Both the position numbers and the translations under genes were made by a program. A DNA stretch of 23,027 nt from CAYPZT01 sp964415435. Its GTDB lineage: Bacteria; Patescibacteriota; Microgenomatia; UBA1406; GWC2-37-13. The notes below the pieces were generated by a model, which was given only the letters and a program-made list of their open reading frames with translations, ran no database searches and had not been told where the DNA came from. This document shows positions 20,450-23,027 of this stretch, piece by piece; position 1 is the first letter of the stretch, and every line of letters starts with the position of its first letter. Location of the stretch: positions 1-23,027 of the forward strand of contig CAYPZT010000014.1 of NCBI GenBank assembly GCA_964415435.1, read 5' to 3'.

Positions 20450-22101
20450 TCTTCTTTTATCTCCTCAAGAAGATTCCTTCCAGTCATATCTTCAGGTTTA
20501 TCAAGCTCAAGTAGAAACAGAATGGTAGGAGCGACATCGGCCAGTATTCCCGACTGCAGTTTCATATATTTATTCTGAAGGTGCTTTGCTATGGCGATAA
20601 AGGGTACGGGATTACTCGTATGTTCAGTTGATATGCCCCCGGTTTCAGGATTAATCTTCTGTTCTGCGTTGCCGTGGTCTGCAGTAATAAGAACCGCATA
20701 ACCGATACCCAGCGCAGTCGTAACTATTTGATGGATACACTGGTCGATCGCCTTAATAGCCTGTACTGTGGCCTGAATATTTCCAGTATGGCCAACCATA
20801 TCGGGATTTGCAAAATTGACTAATATAAAAGAGTACTTTTGTGTTTGCATTTTGCTTAACAAAATATTGGTTACTTCAGGCGCCGACATTTCAGGCTTCG
20901 CGTCGTAGGTGGGTATTTTAGGGGAAGGAACAATCAGGCGTTCCTCATAGGGAAAGGGCTGTTCGAGCTGGCCGTTAAAGTAAAAAGTAACAAAACGCTC
21001 TTTTTCAGATTCGGCGAGTCGGAGCTGTTCCAGACCGTGTTCTGCAATTACCCTCCCGACAGGCATCTTTACGACAACAGGCGGGAATGCGATTGATACA
21101 GGTAAATTCTGTTCATATTCCGTCATAGTGACAAACTCGAGATTTTCAATTTTCGGGCCTCTTTTAAAAGGAGGATTGGCGCTATTTACTTCGTGAAGGT
21201 GTGACTTGGAATATTTAACCGCATAGGGATCGAAGGATAATGTGGTATTCGCATCTTCTTCAAAATTGTCTAAAACGAACGCTTTTGTAAGCTCGCGTGG
21301 CCTATCTATGCGGTAGTTAAAGAAGATTACTGCATCACCTTTTTCGATAAGGGCTACGGGTGAGCCTGTACTATTGAGTATTGTGGTCGGCTCAATGAAC
21401 TCGTCGGTAATATTGTTCTGGTAAGAGGCGCTAATCCGCTCCTGAGGCGAAGTCGCAGTAATTACTGAGCCATGAACGAGGCAGTTATATGCCTTTTCTA
21501 CGCGGTCCCATCGCTTGTCACGATCCATAGCATAGTAACGACCTGAAATACTCGCAATAGTACCCACCCCCATCTGCTTCATCTTTTCCTCAAGCTGCTT
21601 AATTATGGTAAGTGCCGATTTGGGAGGTGAGTCACGTCCATCAAGTATTGCATGAATAAATACTTTTGAAAGTGCATTTTCCTTGGCGAAGAATAAAAGT
21701 GCATAGAGGTGGTCAATACTTGAGTGCACTCTTCCGCTTGATTCATTTCCGACAAGTCCAAGAATGTGCAGTTTGCCTCCAGTAGCTTTTATATGTTCTG
21801 CAGCCTGCATAAAAGCTCTATTTTTATAAAATGTTCCATCGGCGATGGACATATTGATACGAGGAAGATCCTGGTAAACGACCCTGCCCGCACCCAGATT
21901 GAGATGACCGACCTCCGTATTACCAGGTTCTCCTTGCGGTAATCCAACAGACATACCCGATGCTTTAAGAGTGGTGTTTGGATACGAATACATAAGAGAT
22001 GTGAGAGTTGGAGGAGTGGCAAGTTGTATGGCGTTTCCCGGGCCCGGTGGAGCTATGCCGAATCCGTCGAGAACGATAAGTACAACTGGAGTTTTAGCCA
22101 T
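20446..22101 (-). CDS. gpmI: 2,3-bisphosphoglycerate-independent phosphoglycerate mutase, Thr nucleophile
   Basis: The 551-aa Mn-dependent alkaline-phosphatase superfamily enzyme interconverts 3- and 2-phosphoglycerate in glycolysis. Metal and substrate motifs seen are VLDGFG (D12), GRVHSSIDHLYAL, HAILDGRDSPP, FANPDMVGHTGN and ITADHGNAEQ. The phosphoserine nucleophile position (Ser62 in characterised enzymes, motif GNSEVGH) is T62 here, in GNTEVGHLNLGAGR. Thr serves as nucleophile in related phosphodiesterases, so activity is plausible. The protein is about 40 aa longer than typical. It starts 4 nt after ruvC ends and is probably transcribed from the ruvC promoter. No Shine-Dalgarno is visible. 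Confidence 0.95.
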   Translation of the reverse strand: MAKTPVVLIVLDGFGIAPPGPGNAIQLATPPTLTSLMYSYPNTTLKASGMSVGLPQGEPGNTEVGHLNLGAGRVVYQDLPRINMSIADGTFYKNRAFMQAAEHIKATGGKLHILGLVGNESSGRVHSSIDHLYALLFFAKENALSKVFIHAILDGRDSPPKSALTIIKQLEEKMKQMGVGTIASISGRYYAMDRDKRWDRVEKAYNCLVHGSVITATSPQERISASYQNNITDEFIEPTTILNSTGSPVALIEKGDAVIFFNYRIDRPRELTKAFVLDNFEEDANTTLSFDPYAVKYSKSHLHEVNSANPPFKRGPKIENLEFVTMTEYEQNLPVSIAFPPVVVKMPVGRVIAEHGLEQLRLAESEKERFVTFYFNGQLEQPFPYEERLIVPSPKIPTYDAKPEMSAPEVTNILLSKMQTQKYSFILVNFANPDMVGHTGNIQATVQAIKAIDQCIHQIVTTALGIGYAVLITADHGNAEQKINPETGGISTEHTSNPVPFIAIAKHLQNKYMKLQSGILADVAPTILFLLELDKPEDMTGRNLLEEIKED

Positions 22102-22105
22102 GAAT

Positions 22106-22594
22106 TTAGGTTAATTGCTGATTCTGGTAGCAAAAAGCTGCACCGCAGGCGATTGCATCGGCAACATCATCCTGTTTTAGTTCACCATCAAGGCGAAGCG
22201 TGAGCCGCAACATTTTCTGCACAGACTTTTTATCCGCCTGTCCATACCCAGTAATAATTTGCTTGATCTGAAGAGGTGTCAAAAAATGAACAGGTATGTT
22301 ATGTTGCGCAGCAAGAAGGAGCACTACACCTTGTGCTTGAGCTACGGTTATTGCAGTTTTCAGATTTTTGAAAAAAAACAGTTGTTCCAAAATCATGGCT
22401 TGAGGCTTATGTTCCTGCATGACTTTGGCAAGTTCTAGATGAATTTTTTCCAGGCGAAGTTCCTTAAGAAGTGATTTATCAGTATGTATAAGCCCTGAAG
22501 CAATATATCGAAATCCATTTTGATGTTTTCCGTCGCGGTCAAAAATCGCATAGCCAGTTTTTTCTATTCCCGAATCCAAGGAAAGTATGATCAT
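22106..22594 (-). CDS. ruvC: Holliday junction resolvase RuvC
   Basis: The 162-aa dimeric endonuclease cuts Holliday junctions during recombinational repair. The RNase H fold is marked by D7 in LSLDSGIEKTGYAIF (Pro of the usual DPG replaced by Ser), E70 in MILEQLFFFKN, and D142/D143/D146 in QDDVADAIA, which supply the acidic metal site. TGYGQADKKSVQKM in the DNA-binding helix region is typical. The length is close to the usual ~170. ruvA and ruvB are not adjacent; the partner downstream is gpmI. The ATG coincides with the predicted +1 of an extended -10, so the mRNA is leaderless. Confidence 0.94.
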   Translation of the reverse strand: MIILSLDSGIEKTGYAIFDRDGKHQNGFRYIASGLIHTDKSLLKELRLEKIHLELAKVMQEHKPQAMILEQLFFFKNLKTAITVAQAQGVVLLLAAQHNIPVHFLTPLQIKQIITGYGQADKKSVQKMLRLTLRLDGELKQDDVADAIACGAAFCYQNQQLT

Positions 22595-22600
22595 AGTATC

Positions 22601-22609
22601 ATTCTAGCA
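22601..22609 (-). promoter_or_regulatory. extended -10 promoter of ruvC-gpmI (leaderless)
   Basis: TGC followed by TAGAAT (22606-22601) on the minus strand, with the predicted +1 at 22594, the A of the ruvC ATG. The -35 position falls in the T-run of the rRNA terminator, so the two elements abut. Confidence 0.6.
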
Positions 22610-22623
22610 CACTTTTTACCCAC

Positions 22624-22654
22624 AAAAAAAGGCAGGTTGTTATACCTGCCTTTT
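22624..22654 (-). terminator. intrinsic terminator after 23S rRNA
   Basis: Stem GGCAGGT (22631-22637) pairs with ACCTGCC (22644-22650), with a 6-nt loop. On the minus strand it is followed by seven T (22630-22624), suiting the 23S transcript. A T4 on the plus side is of no obvious use, because no plus-strand gene lies upstream nearby. Confidence 0.85.
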
Positions 22655-22700
22655 CTCGAAAAGAAAGAAACCCACGTTTGTTGCCGGTGGAAACCGACAA

Positions 22701-23027
<327 letters not shown>

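Overview
The window looks like a compact, streamlined chromosome segment from a Candidate Phyla Radiation (Patescibacteria) bacterium, most plausibly of the Microgenomates type. This is inferred from gene content and domain losses, not from a database search. Supporting signs are a trigger factor without its PPIase domain, a PheRS beta chain without its tRNA-binding domain, a ThrRS without its TGS domain, a small basic protein resembling DUF5660 (a family I associate with these phyla), almost no Shine-Dalgarno sequences and very short intergenic gaps. TGA acts as a stop, so the genetic code is standard code 11.

Layout. 1-3400: a truncated tRNA-Arg (minus), a membrane-anchored methyltransferase and a secreted lysozyme-like protein (plus), then three minus-strand genes: the DUF5660-like protein, trigger factor and a second secreted lysozyme-like protein. 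3400-3592: a divergent regulatory region. It holds a consensus minus-strand promoter with a 15-bp palindrome in its spacer, followed at once by an intrinsic-terminator hairpin that abuts the start codon of the second lysozyme-like gene. 3593-5126: mtaB, tRNA-Val and a thrS leader. 5127-12909: a co-directional translation cluster thrS-infC-rpmI-rplT-pheS-pheT, then a glycosyltransferase and a family-4-like uracil-DNA glycosylase. 12906-15464: a class A penicillin-binding protein (minus). 15564-17741: a 37-aa membrane peptide and recG (plus). 17738-19448: an ABC-2 exporter (minus). 19544-20449: a PfkB sugar kinase (plus). 20446-22594: ruvC-gpmI (minus). 22701-23027: the 3' end of a 23S rRNA gene (minus). 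No gene-free stretch exceeds 300 bases.

The most exciting element is the thrS leader (4962-5092). A TTGACA-17-TACAAT promoter fires directly onto an ATG that opens a 13-codon leader peptide, MKLYVIRTTTCLL, with three consecutive threonine codons. This is followed by three mutually exclusive helices (protector, antiterminator, intrinsic terminator). It is a textbook ribosome-stalling attenuator, placed upstream of threonyl-tRNA synthetase and starting from a leaderless ORF. I know of no described example of this kind in CPR bacteria.

A second theme is leaderless initiation. For eight start codons the A of ATG lies exactly 7 nt after the last base of a -10 box. Three of the four convergent gene pairs also share a single TTAA in which both stop codons overlap. 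Functionally the window joins translation (aaRSs, IF3, L35, L20, tRNAs, rRNA, tRNA modification), cell-wall synthesis and remodelling (PBP1A, two lysozyme-like proteins, a glycosyltransferase), DNA repair and recombination (RecG, RuvC, UDG) and lower glycolysis (GpmI).
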